A stretch of DNA of 32,320 bases from Gudongella sp034004165 (GCA_034004165.1 JAVEXI010000018.1:1-32320); one strand, 5' to 3'. Shown: positions 7,017 to 15,980, counted from the first letter of the stretch. A program made the numbers and translations. Notes: generated from the sequence alone by a model not told the origin.

Positions 7017-8020
7017 CATTAAGAGTTGGACTAAGTGGTTTTGGTAGAATTGGTAGAGACGTAGTAAGAATTTGGGCTGAGGAAAAAGTTGAAGATTTTG
7101 AAATTGTAGCAATTAATGCTTCAGGAAACATTCCTGATCTGGCACATCTTTTTAAATGGGATAGCATTTACGGAAAGTTTAAGGGGACAATAGAAACCTA
7201 TGATGAAGGATTTATCATAAATGGAAAGAAAATTCCTGTGGTTGCTTACCGTGATCCAGCCGAAATTCCATGGAAAGAGTTAGGTGTAGATCTTGCCATA
7301 GATTCTACAGGAGCTTTTAAGGAAAAGAAAGACCTTATGAAACACGTAGAATCTGGAGCTAAGAAAGTGATGATAACAGCTCCAGCAAAAGATGAGGACA
7401 TTACAATAGTTCTAGGCGTCAACGATGAGCTTTATGACCCCGAAAAACACGTTATAATTTCAAACGCCTCATGTACTACAAACTGTCTGGCTCCTGTAGC
7501 AAAAGTAATCCTTGAGAACCTAGGAGTAAAAAAAGGATTAATGACTACTGTTCACGCATATACAAATGACCAGATGATTCACGACAGGAGGCATAAAGAC
7601 CTTAGAAGGGCTAGAGCTGCAGCTGAAAATATAATACCGACAACAACAGGAGCTGCAAAAGCTGTTTCACTGGTTCTGCCAGAGCTTAAAGGCAAGTTAA
7701 ATGGTTTTGCTCTTAGAGTCCCTGTGCCTACAGTTTCACTTGTCGATGTAGTATTTGAAGTTGACAGACCTACTACTAAAGAAGAGGTCAACAAGTTTTT
7801 AAAGGATGCAAGTGAAGGCGAACTAAAAGGAATACTGGGTTTCAGTGAAGAACCATTGGTATCTAAAGATTTCCAAGGAGATGAAAGATCTTCTATAGTA
7901 GATGCTGATTCGACGATGGTAATCGACAATATGGTTAAAGTAGTTTCTTGGTACGATAATGAGTGGGGTTATTCCAGAAGAGTAGTAGACCTTGCAAGCC
8001 TTATGGCTGCTAAGTGGTAA
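7013..8020 (+). CDS. gap: Glyceraldehyde-3-phosphate dehydrogenase, type I
   Basis: The 335-residue product catalyses oxidative phosphorylation of glyceraldehyde 3-phosphate. The Rossmann start GFGRIG, the catalytic motif SNASCTTNC (Cys154) with downstream His181 (TTVHAYTND), and WYDNEWGYS near the C-terminus are all present. It overlaps cggR by 4 nt and has GGAGG upstream. Unusual: the residue that normally contacts the NAD adenosine ribose (an Asp in NAD enzymes) is Ala36 in INASG, and the usual Leu-Pro pair before HKDLRRARA is Arg192-Arg193. These three changes suggest NADP use or dual cofactor use, as in Bacillus GapB-like enzymes, although the gene sits in a CggR-controlled glycolytic operon. 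Confidence 0.96.
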   Translation: MTLRVGLSGFGRIGRDVVRIWAEEKVEDFEIVAINASGNIPDLAHLFKWDSIYGKFKGTIETYDEGFIINGKKIPVVAYRDPAEIPWKELGVDLAIDSTGAFKEKKDLMKHVESGAKKVMITAPAKDEDITIVLGVNDELYDPEKHVIISNASCTTNCLAPVAKVILENLGVKKGLMTTVHAYTNDQMIHDRRHKDLRRARAAAENIIPTTTGAAKAVSLVLPELKGKLNGFALRVPVPTVSLVDVVFEVDRPTTKEEVNKFLKDASEGELKGILGFSEEPLVSKDFQGDERSSIVDADSTMVIDNMVKVVSWYDNEWGYSRRVVDLASLMAAKW

Positions 8021-8029
8021 AGGCAAATT

Positions 8030-8058
8030 GGCTGGGCCTAAAGGCCCGGCCTATTTTT
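8030..8058 (+). terminator. Terminator-like hairpin between gap and pgk
   Basis: GGCTGGGCC (8030-8038), loop TAAA, GGCCCGGCC (8043-8051) and then TATTTTT. The stem is GC-rich with one G-U pair. As pgk follows 40 nt later in the same operon with no clear promoter of its own, this is probably a partial terminator or mRNA stabiliser that keeps gap mRNA in excess. Confidence 0.75.
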
Positions 8059-8098
8059 GGTCAGCATTTCAAATAATTCAAAGAAGGTGTATATTTTG

Positions 8099-9286
8099 AT
8101 GAGTAAAAAAACTTTAAGAGATATGGAAGTTCAAGGGAAGAAAGTGCTCGTCAGAGTGGACTACAATGTACCTATGGACGAAAAGTCAAATATCACTGAT
8201 GATACCAGGATTACAAGTTCTTTGCCAACATTAAGATATTTATTGGACCAGGGCGCTGCGATTATTTTAATGTCGCATCTGGGTAGACCTAAAGGACAGG
8301 CAAACAATAAATATTCTCTTGAACCTGTAGCAAGAAAACTATCGGAATTGATAAACAAGGATGTTATCTTTGAAGATGTTGATGAGGTCGTCTCTGAAAA
8401 AGTAGCAACTGATGCTAAAAATCTTCAGCCAGGACAGATAATGATGCTTCAGAACACCAGGTTTAGAAGTGAAGAAGAAAAGAATGATGATAGCTTTGCA
8501 AAAGATCTGGCTTCATTGGCAGAACTATATATTAACGATGCTTTCGGTACTTCACACAGAGCTCATGCATCCAATGTAGGAGTCTCGAAATACCTCCCTT
8601 CAGCAGTAGGCTTTTTAGTCGAAAAAGAAATCAGTGTGATGGGAAAAGCATTGGAAGAGCCTGAAAGACCATTTGTTGCAATACTTGGAGGAGCAAAGGT
8701 CTCTGATAAAATAGGAGTAATTGAAAATTTGATTTCAAAAGTCAATGCCATAATAATTGGTGGCGGAATGGCTTTTACTTTTCTAAAAGCTAATGGACAC
8801 GAAATAGGGAAATCTCTGCTTGAAGAAGACAAAATTTCTTTGGCTAAAGATTTAATGGATAAGGCTATAAAACATGGGGTTGCAATAATACTCCCAATCG
8901 ATATTATAGTTGCAAAAGAATTTAAAAATGATTCTGAACACTTTGCTGTATCAGTAGAAAAAATTCCTAGTGATATGATGGGTCTTGATATAGGACCTGA
9001 ATCTATAGATCTCTTTAAGAGTGTAATACAAGAAGCTAAGACAATAATTTGGAATGGACCTATGGGCGTATTCGAAATGGACAATTTCAATAAAGGTACC
9101 TATGCAATTGCGCAAGCCCTGGTCGATTCAGGTGCAATTACAATCGTTGGAGGAGGAGATTCGGCTGCTGCAGTTGAAAAAGCAGGTCTAGCCGATAAAA
9201 TTACCCATGTTTCCACAGGAGGCGGTGCATCTTTAGAGATGCTTGAAGGAAAGATTCTCCCTGGAATAGCTGCAATTAGTGAATGA
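8099..9286 (+). CDS. pgk: Phosphoglycerate kinase
   Basis: The 395-residue enzyme converts 1,3-bisphosphoglycerate and ADP to 3-phosphoglycerate and ATP. The family signature VLVRVDYNVPM is near residue 20, substrate-binding SHLGRPKG near 60, NDAFGTSHRAHAS near 160 and the nucleotide-binding GGGDSAAAVEK near 360. The ATG at 8099 follows AGAAGGTG and gives a family-typical N-terminus (SKKTLRDMEVQGKKVL); an in-frame ATG at 8057 overlaps the preceding hairpin. The end of the gene carries the GAGGAGG ribosome binding site of tpiA. It is a standard member of the CggR operon. Confidence 0.97.
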   Translation: MSKKTLRDMEVQGKKVLVRVDYNVPMDEKSNITDDTRITSSLPTLRYLLDQGAAIILMSHLGRPKGQANNKYSLEPVARKLSELINKDVIFEDVDEVVSEKVATDAKNLQPGQIMMLQNTRFRSEEEKNDDSFAKDLASLAELYINDAFGTSHRAHASNVGVSKYLPSAVGFLVEKEISVMGKALEEPERPFVAILGGAKVSDKIGVIENLISKVNAIIIGGGMAFTFLKANGHEIGKSLLEEDKISLAKDLMDKAIKHGVAIILPIDIIVAKEFKNDSEHFAVSVEKIPSDMMGLDIGPESIDLFKSVIQEAKTIIWNGPMGVFEMDNFNKGTYAIAQALVDSGAITIVGGGDSAAAVEKAGLADKITHVSTGGGASLEMLEGKILPGIAAISE

Positions 9287-9299
9287 GGAGGTAGATTTG

Positions 9300-10061
9300 T
9301 TGAGAAAACCGGTAATAGCAGGTAATTGGAAAATGAATAATACAATTTCTCAGTCAGAAGTACTGATTTCAGAAATTCTTCAATTTAAACTGGATGAAAG
9401 TGTAGAGGCAGTTATATGCACGCCGTTTACTTCACTTGAGAGAGCTAAAAGACTGACTGAGAATTCAGGAATAAGAGTTGGCGCTCAAAATCTTCATTGG
9501 GAGGAAAAAGGAGCTTATACTGGTGAGATTTCGCCATTGATGCTGAATGAACTGAATGTTGATTATGTAATCATCGGGCACTCAGAACGCAGACAGTATT
9601 TTGGAGAATCTGATGAGACGGTGAATAAAAAGATTATCTCTGCTTTGAAACATGATCTTATACCAATTGTCTGCGTTGGTGAAACTTTAAGCCAAAGAGA
9701 GAATAATATTCACCATGAGGTCATCAGAGAACAGACTATAAAAGCACTTGATGGAATTTCGAAAGATGAATTGAAAAAACTGGTCATAGCCTATGAACCA
9801 ATATGGGCAATTGGAACAGGTATCACGGCTTCTTCAGATCAAGCACAGGAAATGTGCGAACTTATTCGTAAAACATTAGAGAGTCAAAGTGGGGATGAAA
9901 CTGCACAGTCAGTCAGGGTATTGTACGGAGGCAGTGTCAAACCTGATAATATTGTTGAGTTGATGAATATGAAAGATATCGATGGTGCTTTAGTAGGAGG
10001 CGCCAGTCTTAAGGCTACTGACTTTGAGAGGCTTGTCAACTATAAAATGGAGGTCTTTTGA
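9300..10061 (+). CDS. tpiA: Triosephosphate isomerase
   Basis: The 253-residue TIM barrel interconverts dihydroxyacetone phosphate and glyceraldehyde 3-phosphate. The catalytic residues are visible: Lys11 in AGNWKMN, His94 in GHSERR and Glu166 in AYEPIWAIGTG. The phosphate-binding end YGGSVKPDN is also present. I choose the TTG at 9300 because it gives the typical start RKPVIAGNWKMN and lies 8 nt after AGGAGG (9286-9291). A GTG at 9279 lies upstream of that ribosome binding site and is unlikely. The start is only 13 nt after pgk, and the stop TGA shares its final A with the gpmI ATG, which couples their translation. Confidence 0.97.
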   Translation: MRKPVIAGNWKMNNTISQSEVLISEILQFKLDESVEAVICTPFTSLERAKRLTENSGIRVGAQNLHWEEKGAYTGEISPLMLNELNVDYVIIGHSERRQYFGESDETVNKKIISALKHDLIPIVCVGETLSQRENNIHHEVIREQTIKALDGISKDELKKLVIAYEPIWAIGTGITASSDQAQEMCELIRKTLESQSGDETAQSVRVLYGGSVKPDNIVELMNMKDIDGALVGGASLKATDFERLVNYKMEVF

Positions 10062-11596
10062 TGACAGGAAAACCTGTACTGTTAATGATTTTAGATGGCT
10101 ATGGGATAGGAAAGGATTACCCTGGTAATGCTGTAAAACTAGCCAGAACGCCCAATATGGATAAATTGATGAAGGAATGGCCGCACACTGAGATTAATGC
10201 AAGCGGACTGTCTGTTGGCCTGCCAGAAGGCCAGATGGGTAATTCTGAGGTTGGGCATTTGAATATTGGATCTGGTCGTATTGTTTATCAGGATCTAACC
10301 AGAATAACCAAAGATATTGAAGATGGAGGTTTTTTTACAAACAAAGCTTTCCTAGGTGCAATTGAAAACGCAGAGACTAATGATTCAGCTATCCATTTGA
10401 TTGGTTTGGTGTCTGATGGAGGTGTTCACAGTCACAACACGCATATTTACGCATTACTCAAGCTTATGAAAGATAAGGGAATGAGTAAGGTTTTTGTCCA
10501 TGTAATACTGGATGGCAGGGATGTACCTCCTAAAATTGGAGAAAAGCATGTACGAGAATTACAAGATTTTATTGATGATATCGGTGTTGGTACTATTGCA
10601 ACTGTCTCGGGAAGATACTATGCTATGGATAGAGATAAGAGATGGGATAGAATAGAATTAGCATACGATGCTATGACTATGGGCAAGGGCGAAGAGTTTG
10701 AAAACCCTGTGGAGTCAGTTGAAAGCTCTTATACTAAAAATATCACCGACGAATTCATGATTCCTGCTGTAATTGTAAGAGATGGAAATTCTGTAGGATT
10801 AATAAATAATAATGATTCGATAATATTTTTTAACTTTAGACCAGACCGTGCAAGGCAAATAACAAGAGCTTTTGTCGATGCAGATTTTGAAGGGTTTACA
10901 AGAAAGAAGAGAGTAGAAACATATTATGTGACCATGACCGAATACGATAAAACAATAGAAAATGTTCATGTCGCATACCAAAACGAAAATCTTGACAACA
11001 CATTAGGTGAATACGTTTCTGAAAAGGGACTTACACAATTAAGAATTGCAGAAACAGAAAAATACGCGCATGTAACATTCTTTTTTAATGGCGGAAGAGA
11101 AATTCCATTCAAAAATGAAGACAGGGCGCTGATTGCGTCACCGAAGGTTGCAACTTACGATTTAAAACCTGAAATGAGTGCTTTTGAAGTTAGAGACGAG
11201 ATAATAAAGAGAATAGAATCAGAGAAATATGATTTGATTATACTAAACTTTGCAAATCCCGATATGGTTGGACATACAGGGGTTATAGAAGCTGCTGTTA
11301 CAGCAGTCGAAACTGTCGATGAATGTATGGGCGAAATCGTTGATTTGATGTTAAATAGAGGCGGTAGAGTAATAGTGACTGCCGACCATGGAAACGCTGA
11401 AAAACTTATAGATGAAGCGAATGGGGGACCATTTACTGCTCATACTACAAATAAAGTTCCTCTTTTAATAGCTGGTGAGGGGCATTTAAATTTGCGAGAG
11501 GGGATATTAGCCGACATTGCGCCGACAATATTAGATCTTTTGGGTCTTGAAAAGCCTTCTGATATGACTGGGGATTCACTAATAATTAAAAAATAG
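10061..11596 (+). CDS. gpmI: 2,3-bisphosphoglycerate-independent phosphoglycerate mutase
   Basis: The 511-residue manganese enzyme of the alkaline phosphatase superfamily interconverts 3- and 2-phosphoglycerate. The metal-binding Asp12 in LMILDGYGIG, the phosphorylated Ser62 in GQMGNSEVGH, ILDGRDVPP, SGRYYAMDRDKRWDR and the C-terminal metal ligands TADHGNAE and FTAHTTNKVP are all present. The ATG at 10061 shares one base with the tpiA stop; GGAGGT lies 6 nt ahead. It is the fourth glycolytic enzyme of the operon and is followed after 12 nt by eno. Confidence 0.97.
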   Translation: MTGKPVLLMILDGYGIGKDYPGNAVKLARTPNMDKLMKEWPHTEINASGLSVGLPEGQMGNSEVGHLNIGSGRIVYQDLTRITKDIEDGGFFTNKAFLGAIENAETNDSAIHLIGLVSDGGVHSHNTHIYALLKLMKDKGMSKVFVHVILDGRDVPPKIGEKHVRELQDFIDDIGVGTIATVSGRYYAMDRDKRWDRIELAYDAMTMGKGEEFENPVESVESSYTKNITDEFMIPAVIVRDGNSVGLINNNDSIIFFNFRPDRARQITRAFVDADFEGFTRKKRVETYYVTMTEYDKTIENVHVAYQNENLDNTLGEYVSEKGLTQLRIAETEKYAHVTFFFNGGREIPFKNEDRALIASPKVATYDLKPEMSAFEVRDEIIKRIESEKYDLIILNFANPDMVGHTGVIEAAVTAVETVDECMGEIVDLMLNRGGRVIVTADHGNAEKLIDEANGGPFTAHTTNKVPLLIAGEGHLNLREGILADIAPTILDLLGLEKPSDMTGDSLIIKK

Positions 11597-11608
11597 AGGA
11601 GTGGTTAT

Positions 11609-12898
11609 ATGAGCCTAATTACAGATGTATATGCAAGAGAGGTACTGGACTCCAGGGGAAACCCAACTGTTGAAGTGGAGTTGTGGACCGAAGCAGAAGG
11701 ATTTGGACGAGCAATCGTTCCGTCCGGGGCTTCAACTGGAATATATGAGGCGGTAGAATTAAGGGATAAAGATAATTCGAGATACCTTGGTAAGGGAGTA
11801 CTCAATGCCGTAGACAATGTCAATAGCATTATAGCTGATGAAATAATCGGACTTGAAGTTTTTGACCAGGTACTGATTGACCAGATTCTTATTGAACTAG
11901 ACAATACAGATAATAAGGGAAAACTTGGGGCTAATGCAATCTTGGCAGTATCCATGGCTGCTGCTAGGGCAGCTGCCAATGAACTAGGTATTCCCCTGTA
12001 TCAGTATTTGGGTGGTGTGAATTCTAAGACGCTCCCTGTACCTATGATGAATATTCTAAACGGTGGAGAACACGCAGACAATAATGTAGACATTCAAGAA
12101 TTTATGGTTATGCCCGTAGGAGCAGACAACTTTAGAGAAGGACTCAGGATGGGAGCAGAAGTATTCCACAATCTAAAAGCAGTTTTGCAGTCAAAAGGCT
12201 TAAGTACATCAGTTGGTGATGAAGGAGGTTTTGCACCTAATTTATCAAGTAATGAAGAAGCTCTTGCTACGATAGTCGAAGCCATAAATAAAGCTGGATA
12301 CAAACCTGGTGAAGATATTTTACTTGCTCTGGATGTAGCTGCTTCAGGAATGTATGATAAAGATTCAAAAGTATACAACCTTAAAGGTGAAGGCAGACTT
12401 CTGACTTCAGAAGAGATGGTAAGTTACTATGAGGACCTGGTTTTTAAATATCCAATAATCTCAATAGAAGATGGTTTAGACGAAGACGACTGGGATGGTT
12501 GGAGCCTTATGACACAAAAGCTAGGCAAAAAAATACAGATAGTTGGAGACGACCTGTTTGTAACGAATACACAGAGATTAAAAAGAGGAATTGAAACTGA
12601 AGTTGCAAATTCAATCCTAATTAAGCTAAATCAGATAGGTACCATAACAGAGACTCTTGATGCAATCGAGCTAGCCAAGACTCATGGGTATACGACTGTA
12701 ATATCACACAGATCAGGAGAATCAGAGGACTCAACAATAGCAGATCTTGCAGTGGCAACAAATTCAGGGCAAATAAAAACAGGAGCCCCTTCAAGGACTG
12801 ACAGAGTTGCAAAATACAATCAACTATTGAGAATTGAAGATGAGCTTGGTGAAATGTCTAAGTACAATGGAATGTCTACCTTTTACAACTTAAAATAA
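11609..12898 (+). CDS. eno: Enolase
   Basis: The 429-residue enolase dehydrates 2-phosphoglycerate to phosphoenolpyruvate. Recognisable elements are AREVLDSRGNPTVEVE at the start, PSGASTGIYEAVELRD around residue 40, MMNILNGGEHADNN around 150, GDEGGFAPNL around 205, the Mg-binding SIEDGLDEDDWDGW around 290, and ISHRSGESEDS around 370. GAGGAGTGG precedes the ATG. It is the last gene of the CggR operon and ends 28 nt before a long perfect hairpin. Confidence 0.98.
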   Translation: MSLITDVYAREVLDSRGNPTVEVELWTEAEGFGRAIVPSGASTGIYEAVELRDKDNSRYLGKGVLNAVDNVNSIIADEIIGLEVFDQVLIDQILIELDNTDNKGKLGANAILAVSMAAARAAANELGIPLYQYLGGVNSKTLPVPMMNILNGGEHADNNVDIQEFMVMPVGADNFREGLRMGAEVFHNLKAVLQSKGLSTSVGDEGGFAPNLSSNEEALATIVEAINKAGYKPGEDILLALDVAASGMYDKDSKVYNLKGEGRLLTSEEMVSYYEDLVFKYPIISIEDGLDEDDWDGWSLMTQKLGKKIQIVGDDLFVTNTQRLKRGIETEVANSILIKLNQIGTITETLDAIELAKTHGYTTVISHRSGESEDSTIADLAVATNSGQIKTGAPSRTDRVAKYNQLLRIEDELGEMSKYNGMSTFYNLK

Positions 12899-12901
12899 TT
12901 G

Positions 12902-12931
12902 TTTGACAAAGAAAATATTTAAGAGTAAAAT
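12902..12931 (+). promoter_or_regulatory. Promoter of the zinc uptake operon
   Basis: A perfect -35 TTGACA (12903-12908), a 17-bp spacer and TAAAAT (12926-12931). Transcription would start near 12938, inside the left arm of the eno terminator palindrome. Confidence 0.75.
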
Positions 12932-12971
12932 AAAACGCAAATGCAAATAATTCGCATTTGCGTTTTATTTT
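12927..12971 (+). terminator. eno terminator hairpin doubling as a candidate Zur operator
   Basis: An 18-bp perfect stem (12927-12944 with 12954-12971, left arm AAAATAAAACGCAAATGC) with a 9-nt loop; the right arm ends in a T-rich run, as a terminator should. The palindrome centre, TGCAAATAATTCGCA, is a 7-1-7 inverted repeat with the AAT-N-ATT core of Gram-positive Zur boxes, and it overlaps the predicted start of the znuA transcript. Termination is well supported; the Zur role is inferred. Confidence 0.75.
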
Positions 12972-13016
12972 GTTATTGAAGGGTATACTTTTAAGGAATT
13001 GACGAGGAGGTTAGTT

Positions 13017-13979
13017 ATGAAATTTAGTAAGAAACTCATATTATTAATTACTTTAATCATGATATTAATGCTGTTATTTATTTCGGGTTGTACAAAAGAT
13101 GAGATAAATCAAAGAGACAACGACGATTCGGTCGATGGGAAGATAACCGTAGTTGCTACTCTTTTTCCACAATATGATTTTGCCAGAACAATTGGGGGAG
13201 ATAAAATTAATGTAAAGCTTATCCTTCCACCCGGAGTTGAGCCTCATTCATATGAACCAACACCTATGGATGTTATCCAGATGAATAAATCGGAGCTATT
13301 TCTTTATACAGGTGAAGATATGGAGCCTTGGGCGTTTAATATGATTCAAAATCTGGAAGCAGAGGGTGTACTTGTAATAGATCTCTCTAAAAGCATAGAA
13401 CTTATGGACTCAGATCACGAACATACTGAAGATGATTCTCATGCAAAAGATCCTCACTATTGGACTGATCCAAATCTTGCATCAGTAATGGTTGAAGATA
13501 TTCTTCAAGCCATATTAAATCTTGACTCCCCAAATGCGAACTATTACACTGGGAACGCTGACAGGCTGAAATCGGAGCTTTCTCAACTAGATCAGGATAT
13601 TAGAAACGCAATTGAAAAAATGGGATCCAGAACAATACTATCAGGAGGACATTTTGCTTTTGGGTACTTTGCACACCGTTACGGTCTGATAAGTATGTCA
13701 CCTTATGAGGGATTCTCACCAAATGCTGAACCTACTCCAAAAAGCATATCAGAACTTATAGATACTATAAAAGAGACAGGTGCAAAGGCTATATTCTATG
13801 AGGAACTAATAGATCCAAAAGTCGCAAGAATTATATCAGAAGAGAGTGGGGCAGAGATGCTTATGTTACATGGAGTACACAACGTATCTCAAAATGAACT
13901 GGAGTCAGGCAAAAGCTACGTAGATTTTATGTATGAAAATCTCGAAAATTTAAAAACGGGGTTGGGATATAATGACTAA
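13017..13979 (+). CDS. znuA: Zinc ABC transporter substrate-binding lipoprotein (ZnuA/AdcA type)
   Basis: The 320-residue extracellular lipoprotein has a signal peptide (residues 1-24) ending in the lipobox FISGC, with Cys25 lipid-anchored. It belongs to the cluster 9 metal-binding family: PHSYEPTPMD carries the first ligand His, a short His-rich loop (DHEHTEDDSH) precedes DPHYWTDP, and GGHFAFGYFAHRYG and FYEELIDPKV supply later motifs. The His-rich loop and the adjoining Fur-family gene favour zinc over manganese. The ATG at 13017 follows GAGGAGG; an in-frame ATG at 12999 lies before that site. It overlaps the ATPase gene by 8 nt. Confidence 0.92.
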   Translation: MKFSKKLILLITLIMILMLLFISGCTKDEINQRDNDDSVDGKITVVATLFPQYDFARTIGGDKINVKLILPPGVEPHSYEPTPMDVIQMNKSELFLYTGEDMEPWAFNMIQNLEAEGVLVIDLSKSIELMDSDHEHTEDDSHAKDPHYWTDPNLASVMVEDILQAILNLDSPNANYYTGNADRLKSELSQLDQDIRNAIEKMGSRTILSGGHFAFGYFAHRYGLISMSPYEGFSPNAEPTPKSISELIDTIKETGAKAIFYEELIDPKVARIISEESGAEMLMLHGVHNVSQNELESGKSYVDFMYENLENLKTGLGYND

Positions 13980-14664
13980 ACTTATTGAAGTTAAGAGGAT
14001 AAATGTCTTTTATGGACAACAAAATGTCCTTAAGGACATTAGCTTTGAAATTTTTGAAGGAGATTATATAGGTCTTGTCGGAGCCAATGGTTCGGGCAAG
14101 ACAACTCTTGTAAAAGCACTTTTAGGGCTTGTTGCCGTAAGTTCTGGTGAAATAACTCACTATGAAGGAACTAACGGTAGAACTGCTGTCGGCTACCTGC
14201 CACAGGTCGCAGTAACTGGAAACCTTTTATTTCCGGCAGAAGTACATGAAATAGTTGGAACAGGGCTTCTAGGAACTAAGAAATTTCCTAAGAGAATAAC
14301 CAAAGAGGATCAAATATTAATAGACGACATTTTAAGTCGTTTAGATATTTTAAAATTGAAACACAAGAAAATTGGTGATTTGTCCGGTGGACAGCAGCAG
14401 AGAGTCCTTCTCGCTAGGGCGATGGTAAATAGCCCTAAATTATTGATTTTGGATGAACCGACAAGTGCACTTGATCCAAAAGTAAGAAATGATTTTTTCA
14501 TGTTGATAAAAGATATAAACGAAAACAGCAATACAGCAATACTCCTGGTTTCTCACGATCTGAATTCAATCAGGAAATGTTCAGATAAAATAATGCTTCT
14601 CGACAGAAGACTTGAATATTTTGGAGCTACAAGTGAATTCTCTGACTATGACCATATACATTAA
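13972..14664 (+). CDS. znuC: Zinc ABC transporter ATP-binding protein
   Basis: The 230-residue ATPase subunit shows Walker A GANGSGKTT (about residue 37), the signature LSGGQQQRV (about 138), Walker B LLILDEPTSALDP (about 158) and the switch histidine in VSHDL. It would dimerise under the permease encoded next. The start overlaps the end of znuA by 8 nt and the permease gene follows after 11 nt, so the set is a tight operon. The metal (zinc rather than manganese or iron) is inferred from the neighbours. Confidence 0.93.
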   Translation: MTKLIEVKRINVFYGQQNVLKDISFEIFEGDYIGLVGANGSGKTTLVKALLGLVAVSSGEITHYEGTNGRTAVGYLPQVAVTGNLLFPAEVHEIVGTGLLGTKKFPKRITKEDQILIDDILSRLDILKLKHKKIGDLSGGQQQRVLLARAMVNSPKLLILDEPTSALDPKVRNDFFMLIKDINENSNTAILLVSHDLNSIRKCSDKIMLLDRRLEYFGATSEFSDYDHIH

Positions 14665-14675
14665 GAGGTGGAATA

Positions 14676-15509
14676 ATGGATACTGTACTTGTTTTAATTA
14701 AAGAGGCATTAAAATACAGCTTTATGCAAAGAGCGATTATAGCAGGTGTGTTCATTGCTCTTAGCAGCTCAATACTAGGAGTATTTTTAGTTTTAAAAAG
14801 GTATTCTATGATAGGTGACGGACTTGGTCATGTGAGCTTTGCCACTGTTGCAATTGCGCTTTTACTGGGGGCTTCTCCCTTATTGGTGTCAATTCCCATA
14901 GTAATCCTTGCTTCACTTTTTATAATGAAGCTAAATGAAAAAGCAGGGCTCCATGGAGATGCTGCAATAGGTCTTGTGTCTTCGTTCTCGGTTGCTCTTG
15001 GCGTTTTGATATCGAGCATAGCTGGTGGCTTCAACGTAGACCTTTTTAGCTACCTATTTGGAAGCATACTTGCTATTAGAGAATTTGATATGTATTTGTC
15101 AGTTGTACTAGCTATTATGGTGATAGCACTGGTCTTGTTTTTCTACAACGATCTATTTGCTGTAACCCATGATGAAGAATTTGCCAGCGTCATTGGAATA
15201 AAGACAAAAATGATGAATTATATGATTGCAGTACTTGCATCAGTTACTATAGTCCTGGGCATCAGGGTAGTAGGAACTCTTTTGATTTCCAGTATGGTAG
15301 TTTTTCCTACGGTTACTGCACTGCAGCTATCAAGAAGTTTTAAACAGACTATTCTATTTACTGCGATAATCTCCGTTTTGGCGGTAATTATTGGAGTTTT
15401 TGGGTCTTATATTTTGGATTTTCCCTCGGGAGCAAGTATTGTAATGGTGAATGCATTGTTTTTTGTGATGGCTTTTTTGTTTAAGCCGCTTATAGCAGGG
15501 AGGCAGTGA
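14676..15509 (+). CDS. znuB: Zinc ABC transporter permease
   Basis: The 277-residue protein is very hydrophobic with about eight membrane spans and belongs to the ABC-3 (ZnuB/TroC) permease family. SSSILGVFLVLKRYSMIGDG and LGHVSFATVAIALLLG near the N-terminus, and GIRVVGTLLISSMVVFPT near residue 205, are typical of the family. AGAGGTGG precedes the ATG. It ends 1 nt before the regulator gene, indicating coupled expression of uptake and its repressor. Confidence 0.93.
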   Translation: MDTVLVLIKEALKYSFMQRAIIAGVFIALSSSILGVFLVLKRYSMIGDGLGHVSFATVAIALLLGASPLLVSIPIVILASLFIMKLNEKAGLHGDAAIGLVSSFSVALGVLISSIAGGFNVDLFSYLFGSILAIREFDMYLSVVLAIMVIALVLFFYNDLFAVTHDEEFASVIGIKTKMMNYMIAVLASVTIVLGIRVVGTLLISSMVVFPTVTALQLSRSFKQTILFTAIISVLAVIIGVFGSYILDFPSGASIVMVNALFFVMAFLFKPLIAGRQ

Positions 15510-15510
15510 T

Positions 15511-15954
15511 ATGAGAAGAGAAGAGGCAATTGATTTGCTGAAGAAAAAGGGAATAAAAGTGACCAGACAAAGGGTTGAAATACTGTCGGTTCTTTCAAAT
15601 GCACTTGTTCCAGTTTCAGCAGATGAAATATATGGTATCGTCGTAAAAAATGGAAAGATGAGCATAAATCTATCAACAATATATAGGGTTTTGGATGCAT
15701 TGACTCAGAAGGGTATATTGCTCAAATCCAATCTAAATTTAGACGGCAGATTCACCTACGAGTTTAACCGCAACGAGCATAAACATCATATTATATGTAT
15801 AGAGTGCAATGAAATAATTCCGGTGAAAGGATGTCCTCTAATGGAATATGAAAGTGAACTTGAAATGTCAACAGGCTATAAAATCATGGAGCATTCATTG
15901 GAACTTAGAGGTATTTGCCCAAAGTGTCAAAAAAAGAGAAGTAGCGACTTTTGA
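15511..15954 (+). CDS. zur: Fur-family regulator, probable zinc uptake repressor Zur
   Basis: The 147-residue protein has the Fur N-terminal winged helix (KVTRQRVEILSVL, then the recognition region NLSTIYRVLDAL) and the metal-binding C-terminus HKHHIICIEC with CxxC pairs CIEC and CPKC that form the structural zinc site. Being last in the znuACB operon makes Zur far more likely than Fur or PerR. It probably represses this operon through the palindrome at 12927-12971. AGGGAGG precedes the ATG. The stop overlaps the secG promoter. Confidence 0.88.
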   Translation: MRREEAIDLLKKKGIKVTRQRVEILSVLSNALVPVSADEIYGIVVKNGKMSINLSTIYRVLDALTQKGILLKSNLNLDGRFTYEFNRNEHKHHIICIECNEIIPVKGCPLMEYESELEMSTGYKIMEHSLELRGICPKCQKKRSSDF

Positions 15955-15980
15955 CATTGCTTTTAAGATATGGCTATGTT
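15951..15980 (+). promoter_or_regulatory. Promoter of secG
   Basis: A perfect TTGACA (15951-15956), which overlaps the zur stop codon, an 18-bp spacer and TATGTT (15975-15980). Confidence 0.6.
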
